Assembly: GCF_016839145.1 (NCBI RefSeq)
Contig: NZ_CP069303.1
Span: 3,038,001-3,102,000 of the forward strand
DNA: 64,000 bases
Reading direction: 5' to 3'
Source: Shinella sp. PSBB067
GTDB lineage: Bacteria; Pseudomonadota; Alphaproteobacteria; Rhizobiales; Rhizobiaceae
This document shows, in pieces, positions 18,072 to 26,177 of the stretch. The notes beneath the pieces were generated by a model. That model searched no databases and was not told the origin of the DNA. It saw only the letters and a program-made list of their open reading frames with translations. Each line of letters begins with the position of its first letter. Position 1 is the stretch's first letter. Position numbers and translations under genes: made by a program.

Positions 18072-19181
18072 TCAGGCCGCGCGCTTGGCGCCCTGTGCAT
18101 CGAGAGCGGCATCGAGCCGCGCCTGGTCCCAGCCCTCCGCGACGGCGCGGGCAAGCAGGTCCTGCTGGCTTTCCGGCGCAAGCCCGCCGAGCGGCGGGTC
18201 CGTGTCGAGGTTGGTCGGGAACGGATAGCCGTCCGCCGTCGCCGCGATCACCGCCCGCCGCCCGGCCGGTGAAAGGGCCGCGAGATAGGGATAGACTGCG
18301 CGCGCCATCGCCGTACGGTCAAGGCTTTCCATGTGGCGCGCAAAAGCGGAGGCCGTCTGGATGAGGTTGACCATGCGCACGACGTCGCTCGTGCGGTTTT
18401 CCCCGGCGGCATGGAAGAGCGCCGGGCTGAAGAAGATGGCATCGCCCTTTTCCAGCGGAAGCTGGACATGGTGCTCCTCGAAATAGTCGCGGAACTCCGG
18501 TCGCGTGGCGGCGACGTAGCCCGGCAGGTAGCGCTGCGAATGCGGCAGGAGCTTTGTCGTGCCGCTTTCCACGGGCATGTCGCAATGCGCCACACCGCCC
18601 TGCAGGATCAGCGTCGGGCCGGTCGCGTGGATGTGCGTCGGGTATTCCGCCATCTGCTCGGGCTTCATGAAGCCGAGATGGTAGTCGCGGTGCGGCGCCT
18701 GCGCCTTGCCGCCGGGGCGCACCTGGTTGACCTGGGTGGCGATCTGGTAGCCCGGGCCGAGCCAGGCACGGCAGGCGATGTCGATCACCGGGTTTGCCAT
18801 GTAGCGGGCGTAGACGTCGGGGGCGCGCAGGCAGAGCTTCTGCAGGCTGTTCCAGATGCGGTCGTTGGCGCCGGCCTTGGCGAAGTGGTCGCCCGCGGCG
18901 GTGCCGGCCGCGCGCTCGTCGGCGATGATTGCGCGGAAGACCTCGCTCGCCGCGTCGATGGCGCCGGGATCGGCGAAGGCGCGCTTGACCACGAAGACAC
19001 CCGGCCCCTCGCCGATGACCGAGGCCCATTCCGGGCCTATGCCGTCATCGACGGCCGCCCCGTCGTAGATGGGAATATTCTTCTCGATGGCGATCGCCGT
19101 CGGGCACATCGCCTTCGTCGTTTCGGTCTCCACCTGGCGCCGGAATTGCGCAAGGTCGATGGCCGCTGCAATATCGTTCAT
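18072..19181 (-). CDS. Phytanoyl-CoA dioxygenase (PhyH) family Fe(II)/2-oxoglutarate oxygenase
   Basis: A 369-residue protein with the double-stranded beta-helix metal site: HRD at residues 164-166 gives the His-x-Asp pair, and the distal His is in FFSPALFHAAGENR (His257). An Arg near 269 could hold 2-oxoglutarate. Family members hydroxylate or demethylate small molecules using O2 and 2-oxoglutarate. It is the first gene of the importer 2 operon, 83 bp ahead of the binding-protein gene, so its substrate is probably what importer 2 brings in, for example an O-methylated or otherwise substituted cyclitol or sugar. That idea is inference. Confidence 0.82.
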   Translation of the reverse strand: MNDIAAAIDLAQFRRQVETETTKAMCPTAIAIEKNIPIYDGAAVDDGIGPEWASVIGEGPGVFVVKRAFADPGAIDAASEVFRAIIADERAAGTAAGDHFAKAGANDRIWNSLQKLCLRAPDVYARYMANPVIDIACRAWLGPGYQIATQVNQVRPGGKAQAPHRDYHLGFMKPEQMAEYPTHIHATGPTLILQGGVAHCDMPVESGTTKLLPHSQRYLPGYVAATRPEFRDYFEEHHVQLPLEKGDAIFFSPALFHAAGENRTSDVVRMVNLIQTASAFARHMESLDRTAMARAVYPYLAALSPAGRRAVIAATADGYPFPTNLDTDPPLGGLAPESQQDLLARAVAEGWDQARLDAALDAQGAKRAA

Positions 19182-19304
19182 GAAATCCTCCTACCCGATA
19201 CATGACGTGCTTTTTCAGATGGCAGCAGCCGACGTTCCCGCGAGGCGCCCCTTCAGCGCATCGCGAGCCACCGCCAAGATCAAAAATTGCGTATACCGTT
19301 ATCG

Positions 19305-19320
19305 AGCAAAAATAATTGCA
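19305..19320. promoter_or_regulatory. Operator-like inverted repeat, PhyH/importer 2 operon
   Basis: aGCAA-aaataa-TTGCA, one mismatch from the block consensus, 124 bp before the PhyH-like start at 19181. Confidence 0.5.
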
Positions 19321-19383
19321 GATCACGGAATGTCAACAGGACATCGACCGTCACGCGAAATGCAGCAGAGGACCTGCGCCTCG

Positions 19384-19414
19384 GACAAAAATCGGCGCCG
19401 CTGAACGGCGCCGA
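19384..19414 (-). terminator. Rho-independent terminator of importer 3 operon
   Basis: CGGCGCCGA region pairs with TCGGCGCCG (nine-base perfect stem, loop CTGAA). On the minus strand it is followed by TTTTTGTCC. It lies 30 bp past the stop of the permease gene at 19444, a textbook intrinsic terminator. Confidence 0.8.
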
Positions 19415-19443
19415 GATGGGCAGGCATGGATCTGGGAGGCCCG

Positions 19444-20421
19444 TTATTTCTTGATGGCCCATTGGCGCAGCGACTTGTCGCCATAGGCCGCCCCGACCAC
19501 GATGAGGCCGAGGATCAGGATGAACCATTGCGGTTGCACGCCCGTGACGACCAGATAGGACTGGATGGAGGAGAGGACGAACGCGCCCATCAAGGCACCG
19601 ATCAACGAAATCCGTCCGCCGGCGAGCAGGCAGCCGCCCAGGACGCAGGAAGCGATGGCCTGCAGCTCCATCAGCCGCCCCATGGAACCATCCGCAAAGC
19701 CGAGCTTCCCGGCCTCGAGCGCGCCGGCAAAGGCAGCGAGCATGCCGCAGATGATGAACGCGGAGAGTTTGATGCGCTCGACCCGCACCCCTCTGGAATG
19801 CGCGCTCTCGGCTGACCCGCCGACGGCCAGCAGGCGGTTGCCGAACGGCATTGCCTTCAGGACCGTAATGAGAATGGCGAAGGCGCCGATCAGCCAGAAG
19901 AGGGCCGTGTTGAAGCCGAGGAAATCGCCGCCGCCGAACAGGAAGTAGCTCCAGCCGTTGCGCGACGCGTAGGGGATGGAGAAGGAGAAGCCGTCGGTCA
20001 GGGCGATGGCGATGCCGCGGAAGATCATCAATGTGCCGAGCGTGATGATCAGCGACGGGGTCCTGGTCCTGGTGACGAGCCAACCGTTCACATATCCGAT
20101 GGCCGCACCGACGGCGATGGCAGCCATGGCGGCGAACGCGGGATCGAGGCGGGCGGCGAGCCAGAGATAGGCGAGCGCACCCATGCCGAAGGTCGAGCCC
20201 ACCGAAATATCGATTTCACCCGTGCCGATGACGATCGCGACACCCAGGCTCATCAGCCCGAGCGTTGCGGTGACCTGCATGATCGTGCCGATATTATAGA
20301 GATTGGCCCATCGCCCGTCCGAAGTCGAAGCGAAGATGACGATCAGGACGGCGCCGATCAGGAAGATGCCGATTTCCGCATGGCGGCGAATGAGAGGTTT
20401 TGCTGCGGAGAGCGCCATCAC
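19444..20421 (-). CDS. Ribose-type ABC transporter permease B (importer 3)
   Basis: A 325-residue inner-membrane protein of the RbsC family with GTGEIDISVGSTFGMG near residue 70 and CVLGGCLLAGGRISLIG near 260. Its ATG overlaps the ATPase stop (ATGA). It shares with the permease at 21209-22165 the motif ESAHSRGVR/ESAESRGVR before a late transmembrane helix, so the two are probably the halves of a heterodimeric channel, a less common arrangement than the single permease of importers 1 and 2. Confidence 0.88.
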   Translation of the reverse strand: MMALSAAKPLIRRHAEIGIFLIGAVLIVIFASTSDGRWANLYNIGTIMQVTATLGLMSLGVAIVIGTGEIDISVGSTFGMGALAYLWLAARLDPAFAAMAAIAVGAAIGYVNGWLVTRTRTPSLIITLGTLMIFRGIAIALTDGFSFSIPYASRNGWSYFLFGGGDFLGFNTALFWLIGAFAILITVLKAMPFGNRLLAVGGSAESAHSRGVRVERIKLSAFIICGMLAAFAGALEAGKLGFADGSMGRLMELQAIASCVLGGCLLAGGRISLIGALMGAFVLSSIQSYLVVTGVQPQWFILILGLIVVGAAYGDKSLRQWAIKK

Positions 20422-21191
20422 ACCGCCTCCTGCTTCTCGACGATGCGCCCGCCCTGGCGGATGACGTCTTCGAGCGCCTCCGCCGACATGCTGTCGGTGG
20501 ACGCGTCGGCGACTTTCTCGCCGTTTTCCATGATGACGATGCGGTCGGCGAGCTTGTGCACCTGGAAGATGTCGTGCGTGATGTAGATGACGAGCAGGCC
20601 CTGTTCCTTGAGTTGCACCGCCAGTTCGTTGACATGCTCGCGCTCGCGCACCGACAGGTGGTTCGTCGGCTCGTCCATGATGACGACGCGGTTCTTGAAC
20701 TCGACGGCCCGGCCGATCTTGACCGACTGGCGTTCGCCGCCCGACAGCCGCTCCACCTCGTCATCGGCCGAGACGTTCTCGCGAAGGCCGAACTGCCGGA
20801 TGACGCGGCTCGACTTCTCGCGCATCTTGGCAAAGTCGAGAAACGGTATCCCGAGGATCCGTTTGACCGGTTCCCGGCCGAGATAGAAGTTGCGCGCGAT
20901 CGAAAGATTGTCGCACAGACCGACGGACTGCTGAATGGTCTCGATACCCTGGTCGATCGCGAGCTTCGGGTGGAATTTTTCGACCTTCCTGCCGTCGAAG
21001 AACACCTCGCCTCTCGTCGGGGCGTGAATACCGCACAGAACGCGGATCAGCGTGGTCTTGCCGGCGCCGTTGTCGCCGACAAGGCCGATCAGTTCGCCGG
21101 CGTTGAAGTCGACGGAGACGTTTTTCAGGGCATGGAAGGCACCGAAATAGAGGTCGAGATTCTTCACCTGGATCAGAGGGTGTTGGGTCAT
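20418..21191 (-). CDS. Sugar ABC transporter ATPase, single nucleotide-binding domain (importer 3)
   Basis: A 257-residue ATPase with Walker A GDNGAGKTTL near residue 37, the signature LSGGERQS and Walker B VVIMDEPTNHLS. It is a single-domain protein like the importer 2 ATPase and unlike importer 1. GGGAGG precedes the ATG at 21191. It lies between two permease genes on the minus strand and overlaps the second one by four bases. Confidence 0.9.
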   Translation of the reverse strand: MTQHPLIQVKNLDLYFGAFHALKNVSVDFNAGELIGLVGDNGAGKTTLIRVLCGIHAPTRGEVFFDGRKVEKFHPKLAIDQGIETIQQSVGLCDNLSIARNFYLGREPVKRILGIPFLDFAKMREKSSRVIRQFGLRENVSADDEVERLSGGERQSVKIGRAVEFKNRVVIMDEPTNHLSVREREHVNELAVQLKEQGLLVIYITHDIFQVHKLADRIVIMENGEKVADASTDSMSAEALEDVIRQGGRIVEKQEAV

Positions 21192-21208
21192 TTGAGCGTC
21201 CTCCCGCG

Positions 21209-22165
21209 TCAAACGCTGTGCCCGAGAAAGCGGGCAAGCTTCTGATTGAAAATGACCGCCATGATGAGAACGGCCCCGACGAACGTGATGTACCAGGATG
21301 ACGGTGCGCCAAGTGCGATCAACTCGTAGCGGAAGCTGACGACGATCAGGGCGCCGAGGATGACCCCGAGGATCGACCCGCGCCCGCCGGTCAGCAGGCA
21401 ACCGCCGATCACGGCCGCCGAGATGGCTTCCAGCTCCATGTTCTCGCCGAGCGTCACATGGGTCTGCGGCTGGTTGCACAGCGTCAGGATGCCGGCAAAG
21501 CCGGCAAGCAGGGAGCAGAGGACAAAGGTCGCCATCTTGACCCGGTCGGTGCGAACGCCGCGTGATTCCGCACTTTCCCGGCTGCCTCCGGTCGCCAGCA
21601 ACCGGTTCCCGAAGCGGGTGCCCCAGAGCATCACCGCCAGCAGAACGGAGACGATACCGACCCAGTAGATGGCCGCGGATATTCCGAAGAACTCTCCGCC
21701 CAGCAAGCGGGTGAGGGCGTGGGCGCGGGCATCAGGAGAAAAATTATGGACGGATCCACCCGTCCAGACATAGATGACGCCCCGCGCCGAAAAAAGGCCG
21801 CCAAGCGTGACGATCATCGAGGGAAGCTGGCCCTTGACGACGGCAGCCCCCTGAATGAGCCCGGCGGCGGCGGCGATCAGCAGAGCCACGAGCAGGGAAC
21901 CGGGCACGCCGAGAGACGGCTCCAGCGTGATGAATGCCACGCCGGTCAGCCCGTAGATCGACCCGACGGACAGATCGATCTCCTTCGTCATGATCACGAG
22001 CGCCTGCCCCAGTGCGACCAGAGCCAGAATGGCCGTGAACTGCGTGACGTTGGACAGCGTCTGCACCGTCCACCAGCCGGAGAAATCGATCACTGTGAAA
22101 ACGGCCAGCATGGCGATGACGCCGACGGTCGCGCCGAAGCCCTGGCTGCGGACAAGGTACTTCAT
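21209..22165 (-). CDS. Ribose-type ABC transporter permease A (importer 3)
   Basis: A 318-residue inner-membrane permease with MTKEIDLSVGSIYGL near residue 62 and AAVIGGCLLTGGRGSILG near 255, the RbsC family markers. The ATG at 22165 (MKYLVRSQGFGATVG) begins a good hydrophobic N-terminus; the upstream extension runs back through the gap after the binding-protein gene and is not supported. It pairs with the permease at 19444-20421. Confidence 0.88.
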   Translation of the reverse strand: MKYLVRSQGFGATVGVIAMLAVFTVIDFSGWWTVQTLSNVTQFTAILALVALGQALVIMTKEIDLSVGSIYGLTGVAFITLEPSLGVPGSLLVALLIAAAAGLIQGAAVVKGQLPSMIVTLGGLFSARGVIYVWTGGSVHNFSPDARAHALTRLLGGEFFGISAAIYWVGIVSVLLAVMLWGTRFGNRLLATGGSRESAESRGVRTDRVKMATFVLCSLLAGFAGILTLCNQPQTHVTLGENMELEAISAAVIGGCLLTGGRGSILGVILGALIVVSFRYELIALGAPSSWYITFVGAVLIMAVIFNQKLARFLGHSV

Positions 22166-22210
22166 GGTTCTCGGTCTCGCTCGTTGATATGCGCCGCGGG
22201 ATGCGCAAAG

Positions 22211-22245
22211 GAGGGCAGCCAGCCTGTCAAAGGCCGGCCGCCCTC
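22211..22245 (-). terminator. Intra-operon hairpin after binding-protein gene (importer 3)
   Basis: GAGGGCAGCCAGCCT pairs with AGGCCGGCCGCCCTC with two mismatches, in the 97-bp gap between the binding-protein gene and permease A. Same position and likely role as the hairpin at 17001-17031. Confidence 0.5.
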
Positions 22246-22262
22246 GCCCGGGAGGGTAGCGG

Positions 22263-23291
22263 TTACCAGGTGTTCTGTTCGTCGTAGGCCTTGTCGCCGA
22301 ACACGCCGCGGACCTGCGTCGCCCACTGGTCCGCATTATCCTTGTTGATCACGATCGGACCCGTCAGGATGCTTTGCTGGGGTGCGTATCCGAACTTCTT
22401 GTACCAGTAGAGCCACTCCATCGGCGCATAGCCCTGGAGCCAGAAACCCTGGCTGTTCGTTGCAAGGATATGTCCCGCACGCACGCCTTCGATTGACACC
22501 GGACCCTCGTCGACGGTGAGAACCGTGACGCCCTTGTCATCCACATCGGGATCGAGCTTCATGTCGTTCGCCACGCCCCAGGCCCAGGGCGAAGACCAGC
22601 CGGCCACCGTGAAGATGTAGTTGGTGTCCGGATTGGCCTGCAGGAACGACTGCAGCGTGTTGCGCGCCGTTGCCGGCTCCGCGCCGATGAAGAGTTCGTC
22701 GAACTTGGCGCCCGCCTTCTCCATCACCTCTTTCATACCGGCGCAACGCGCCTTGAGGCCCTGGTGCGCCGAGTCATGGCTTGCGCAGACCACATGCGTC
22801 GGCTTCGGGATTTCGCCGGCCTCCACCTTTGTAAGCGCATATTCGCCGAGCTTCTTGCCCGTCAGGAACTCGTCGCCGCCGACATAGGTGAGATAGGGAA
22901 TTCGCTCGCCGTCCGGCCGGCCGTCCGGGATGTTGAAGGCGACGACCGGGATGCCGGCTTCGATGGCCTTGCGCAGCGGGCCTTCAAAGGCGTCGGAGCT
23001 GACGATCGGCACGGCAATGCCATCCGGCCGGGTCGCGATCGCCTGCTCGAGCAGGCGGACGTGTTCCTGGACGGAATAGTTGTTCGTGGAAATGTATTCG
23101 GTCTTCACGTCCGGATATTTCGCCTCGAACTCCTTCAGGGACGTCGTCAGCCAGTTCATGTTCGGATCGTTGGAGCCGATATGGGAGACCATGACGAAGC
23201 GATACTGCTTTTCGCCGTCCTGGGCGTGGGCAATACCCAACGCGGCAGACGCCAGAAGCGCAGAGTACAGGATGCTCTTTCCGATTTTCAT
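22263..23291 (-). CDS. Sugar ABC transporter substrate-binding protein (importer 3)
   Basis: A 342-residue periplasmic protein with a signal peptide cleaved near IAHA (residue 23). It has a ribose-type fold (FVMVSHIGSNDPNMNWL at the N-terminus, AVPIVSSDAFEGPLRKAIE in lobe 1, TNYIFTVAGWSSPWAWG in lobe 2). The ATG at 23291 (MKIGKSILYS) has a GGAGGAGGAAC-like site; longer frames are not supported. It starts an operon with permease A, ATPase and permease B. It is 113 bp downstream of a perfect TGCAA-N6-TTGCA repeat. Ligand unknown; importer 2 and importer 3 binding proteins share the SHxxxND/SD opening. Confidence 0.88.
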   Translation of the reverse strand: MKIGKSILYSALLASAALGIAHAQDGEKQYRFVMVSHIGSNDPNMNWLTTSLKEFEAKYPDVKTEYISTNNYSVQEHVRLLEQAIATRPDGIAVPIVSSDAFEGPLRKAIEAGIPVVAFNIPDGRPDGERIPYLTYVGGDEFLTGKKLGEYALTKVEAGEIPKPTHVVCASHDSAHQGLKARCAGMKEVMEKAGAKFDELFIGAEPATARNTLQSFLQANPDTNYIFTVAGWSSPWAWGVANDMKLDPDVDDKGVTVLTVDEGPVSIEGVRAGHILATNSQGFWLQGYAPMEWLYWYKKFGYAPQQSILTGPIVINKDNADQWATQVRGVFGDKAYDEQNTW

Positions 23292-23403
23292 AAGGTTCCT
23301 CCTCCTTGACCGGACTGGACGGAGTTGTTGATGCGAGCGGATTGCCCAGTCGTTTTCGGACCGCATCACAGGCAACCTCCATGCCGCCTGTCGAACTCCT
23401 CAA

Positions 23404-23419
23404 TGCAAAATTAATTGCA
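23404..23419. promoter_or_regulatory. Operator-like inverted repeat, importer 3 operon
   Basis: TGCAA-aattaa-TTGCA, the most symmetrical copy of the block's repeat, 113 bp upstream of the binding-protein start. Confidence 0.6.
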
Positions 23420-23788
23420 TCTATTACAATTTGTCAACGTTTATTCCAAATTGAGGGTGAGATCGGCACGCTCCTCGGCGTTTGCGGTCCCTTCTCGCCG
23501 CCCTTTGAAGACCGTGCCGGGAGATATTCTCATTGATGGGGACGGCGGTTCACAAGGCTTTCATGGGCCGATTTTTGATTTCAACTCAATCAAATAGGCC
23601 TGACGCGATAGAGTGAGCCAGCCCGCTGAATTCCTTATTTTTAATTGAAAAAACAAAACATCATGATGGTTATTACATCATGATGACGCCCCGTTCGGCA
23701 CCACAATCCATTCCCCGGCAATGTCGATGGAGGACGTTTCCCTCTTCGATCAGCGGCAACGTGGCCGACACCGACGCTTGTGGAGACC
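23420..23788. other. Gene-free gap with a duplicated palindrome
   Basis: No gene was found between the importer 3 promoter and the LacI gene. The stretch is AT-rich. ACATCATGATG occurs twice, at 23658-23668 and 23675-23685, each containing the palindrome CATCATGATG. They are too far from a start to be an obvious operator and lie downstream of the LacI stop. Confidence 0.5.
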
Positions 23789-24814
23789 CTAAAGACCGCA
23801 ATTGTATCGCGTGTGAACAAGAACCTGCGAATAGCCCGGCTCGCTGGTCACGCCATTCAGATTGCTCTTTATCCATCGCGCTGCCGCTGTGAGCTCGGCT
23901 GTGAAATCATGCGATATGACGTAGTCCATCACACCGGCCTCCAGCAGCGCGCGGGAATGGATCGACAATTCGTGCCCCACGAACACCGTTTCGCCCGCCT
24001 TGCCCGTATTCTCCAGCGCCTTCGCAATGCCCCGATTGGCGCCCGCGACGTTGTAGATCGCGGCGGGATGCCCGTTCACCTCGAAATATCGCGTCAGTTG
24101 CTCGCATGTGCTCTCGGGCCTCTCGTCCGAGATCATGCGCTCTTCGATCTTGAGGTAAGGGAAATCGGAGCGCAGGACGCGCCGGAAACCCATCTCGCGC
24201 TCCTGCTGGCAGCGAAACGGCACGCTCATGACGATCAGGATGCTGCTGCTTTCCCGCGGCAGGGCATTGCCGATCAGCAGCGCCGCGACGCTCCCGGCGG
24301 CATACTGGTCGTTCCCCACATAGGTGCTTCGCCGCGAACTCGGCAGGTCCGTCGTAAGGCACACCACCGGGCGGCCGATCGTGCGAAGTTTTCGGATGGC
24401 CCGGTTGGTCGCCGGATGCTCGCGGGCAATAACGACGACGCCGTCAGCCTCGCCGCCCTCCTGCTCGACCCGCCGCGCGAAGGCAAGCGGCTCGGCATCG
24501 CTCGTCGTCACATAGACGCCCTTCATTTCGATGCCGGCCAGCGTGCGGTTTACCTCCGATACGGCCGCCGCCATCGACGCATTGAAGGTCTCGCCCGATT
24601 CACAGAACAGGCGGATAAGGACCGGGACATCGCTGTCGGCATTCTCATGGCGAAGTTTTTCGAGTGCCGCGAGAACCCGGGCGCGGGTCTTCTCCCGCAC
24701 GCCGCTGCGGTTGTTGAGCACGCGATCGACGGTCGCGGAGCCGACGCCTGCGATCTTGGCTATCTCCTGGACCGAAGGCCCCTTCCATGTTCCGGACTTC
24801 GCGGGTCTGGCCAT
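23789..24814 (-). CDS. LacI family transcriptional regulator
   Basis: A 341-residue repressor-type protein. The helix-turn-helix and hinge lie at residues about 14-60 (SVQEIAKIAGVGSATVDRVL then NNRSGVREKTRARVL), followed by a periplasmic-binding-protein-like sensor domain (DGVVVIAREHPATNRAIRKL and STYVGNDQYAAGSVAALLI). TVDRVLN in place of TVSRVLN is typical of a subset from Proteobacteria. It lies between importer 3 and a divergent IolG-like gene at 25149, so either may be its target. The repeats in this block lack the central CG common in LacI operators, which is why the RpiR protein is favoured for them. Confidence 0.88.
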   Translation of the reverse strand: MARPAKSGTWKGPSVQEIAKIAGVGSATVDRVLNNRSGVREKTRARVLAALEKLRHENADSDVPVLIRLFCESGETFNASMAAAVSEVNRTLAGIEMKGVYVTTSDAEPLAFARRVEQEGGEADGVVVIAREHPATNRAIRKLRTIGRPVVCLTTDLPSSRRSTYVGNDQYAAGSVAALLIGNALPRESSSILIVMSVPFRCQQEREMGFRRVLRSDFPYLKIEERMISDERPESTCEQLTRYFEVNGHPAAIYNVAGANRGIAKALENTGKAGETVFVGHELSIHSRALLEAGVMDYVISHDFTAELTAAARWIKSNLNGVTSEPGYSQVLVHTRYNCGL

Positions 24815-25148
24815 TTTCCCCTCGCGCGCTGATGCGATTCAAATCATAGGAGTGAACGGAAACGGGCTCAACATAAAGCCGTTGGCGATTTTGCAGCGGG
24901 TATCGCAGCACCGAAACGGCTGATGCAAAAGACATCAAAAATCATGTAACGCAATCGTTGAATGATGGCATTGCAATCCGGATAATCGCGCTGCTGGCCA
25001 ACGCGGATCACGTGTGGCCGATGCCGGCACCTCGACAAGACGGCGCTCCAGGGCGGGCGCCGGAAGGTGCCCGCAGTCCAAATCCCATCACCATGCGGAG
25101 CATCGAAACAATGCCTCCGCGGCGCAGCCTTTGAAGCAGGAAGCTTGA
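24815..25148. other. Divergent promoter gap, LacI / IolG-like gene
   Basis: No gene in 334 bp. AACG-CAAT-CGTT (an inverted repeat containing CG) occurs near 24951 and GGATAATCGCG near 24980; either could be a LacI-type site or promoter element, with weak support. No TGCAA-N6-TTGCA copy is present. Confidence 0.35.
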
Positions 25149-26177
25149 ATGTCCGTCAGAATAGCCATCATCGGCGCAGGTATCATGGGCGCCGACCATG
25201 CCCGGATCGTCAGCGAGGATTTGCCCGGCGCGACGTTGCAGGTCGTCTGCGACGCATCTGAGGCGCGCGCCCGCGCGATAGCGCAGGCCTGCGGCGCGGC
25301 CGACATCTCCACCGACCCGCTCCGGACGATCCGACGCGCCGACATCGACGCGGTGATCATCGCCAGCCCGGACGAAACCCATGCCTCCCTGTCGCTTGCC
25401 GCAATCGAAGCGGGAAAGCCTGTGCTCTGCGAAAAGCCCCTGTCGCAGAATGCAGGCGAATGCCGCGCGGTCATCGATGCGGAGGTCGCGCGCGACCGCC
25501 GGTTCGTTCAGCTCGGCTTCATGCGCCGCTTCGACCCGTCCTACCGCGAAATGAAGGCCGCGCTCGCGGAAGGCGCGATCGGCCGGGCGATCATGATGCA
25601 CAACACGCACCGGAACGTCGAAGCGCCGGCGAACTTCACCGGCCAGATGGCGATCACCAACTCGGCTCCGCACGAATTCGACGCCGCCCGCTTCATGCTC
25701 GACGCCGACTATACCGCCATATCCGTGTTCCAGCCCGCCGGCGTCGATGCGTCGAAAACCGGAGCCCCGGTCTTCATGGTCCTGGAAACCGACCGGGGCC
25801 AGATTGTCAATGTCGAGGTCAACAACAACGCGGCCTACGGCTATGACGTGCGCGGCGAGCTCGTCGGCGAAAAGGGATCGATCCAGCTCACGGCACCGAT
25901 CCATACGCGGCGCAACGGCCACCTCATGGCGTTCGAGCATTATCCGGCCGATTGGCGCCCGCGCTTTGCGGAAGCCTACCGCCTGCAGAACAAGGCCTTC
26001 CTGGGCTTCGTGCGCACCGGCATGTTCCCCGCCATCGCCGCCGACAGTTGGGACGGCTACTGCGCGACGCTCGTCGCCGAAGCGGGCGTTGCGGCATTGC
26101 GGACAGGCATGCGCATCAGCCTCGCCAAGATGGACAGGTCCCCGCTCTACACCGCACGACAGGAAACGCTGCAATGA
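25149..26177 (+). CDS. Inositol 2-dehydrogenase-like Gfo/Idh/MocA oxidoreductase
   Basis: A 342-residue dehydrogenase with Rossmann motif AIIGAGIMGADHA, CEKPLSQNAGEC with the conserved Lys near residue 97, and NSAPHEFDAARFML, the IolG-type catalytic His segment. NNNAAYGYDVRGELVGEKG is also typical of the inositol dehydrogenase group. It overlaps the downstream isomerase-like gene (ATGA), so the pair act together. It is divergent from the LacI gene. A second inositol or inosose dehydrogenase is the best guess; the exact isomer cannot be told. Confidence 0.87.
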   Translation: MSVRIAIIGAGIMGADHARIVSEDLPGATLQVVCDASEARARAIAQACGAADISTDPLRTIRRADIDAVIIASPDETHASLSLAAIEAGKPVLCEKPLSQNAGECRAVIDAEVARDRRFVQLGFMRRFDPSYREMKAALAEGAIGRAIMMHNTHRNVEAPANFTGQMAITNSAPHEFDAARFMLDADYTAISVFQPAGVDASKTGAPVFMVLETDRGQIVNVEVNNNAAYGYDVRGELVGEKGSIQLTAPIHTRRNGHLMAFEHYPADWRPRFAEAYRLQNKAFLGFVRTGMFPAIAADSWDGYCATLVAEAGVAALRTGMRISLAKMDRSPLYTARQETLQ

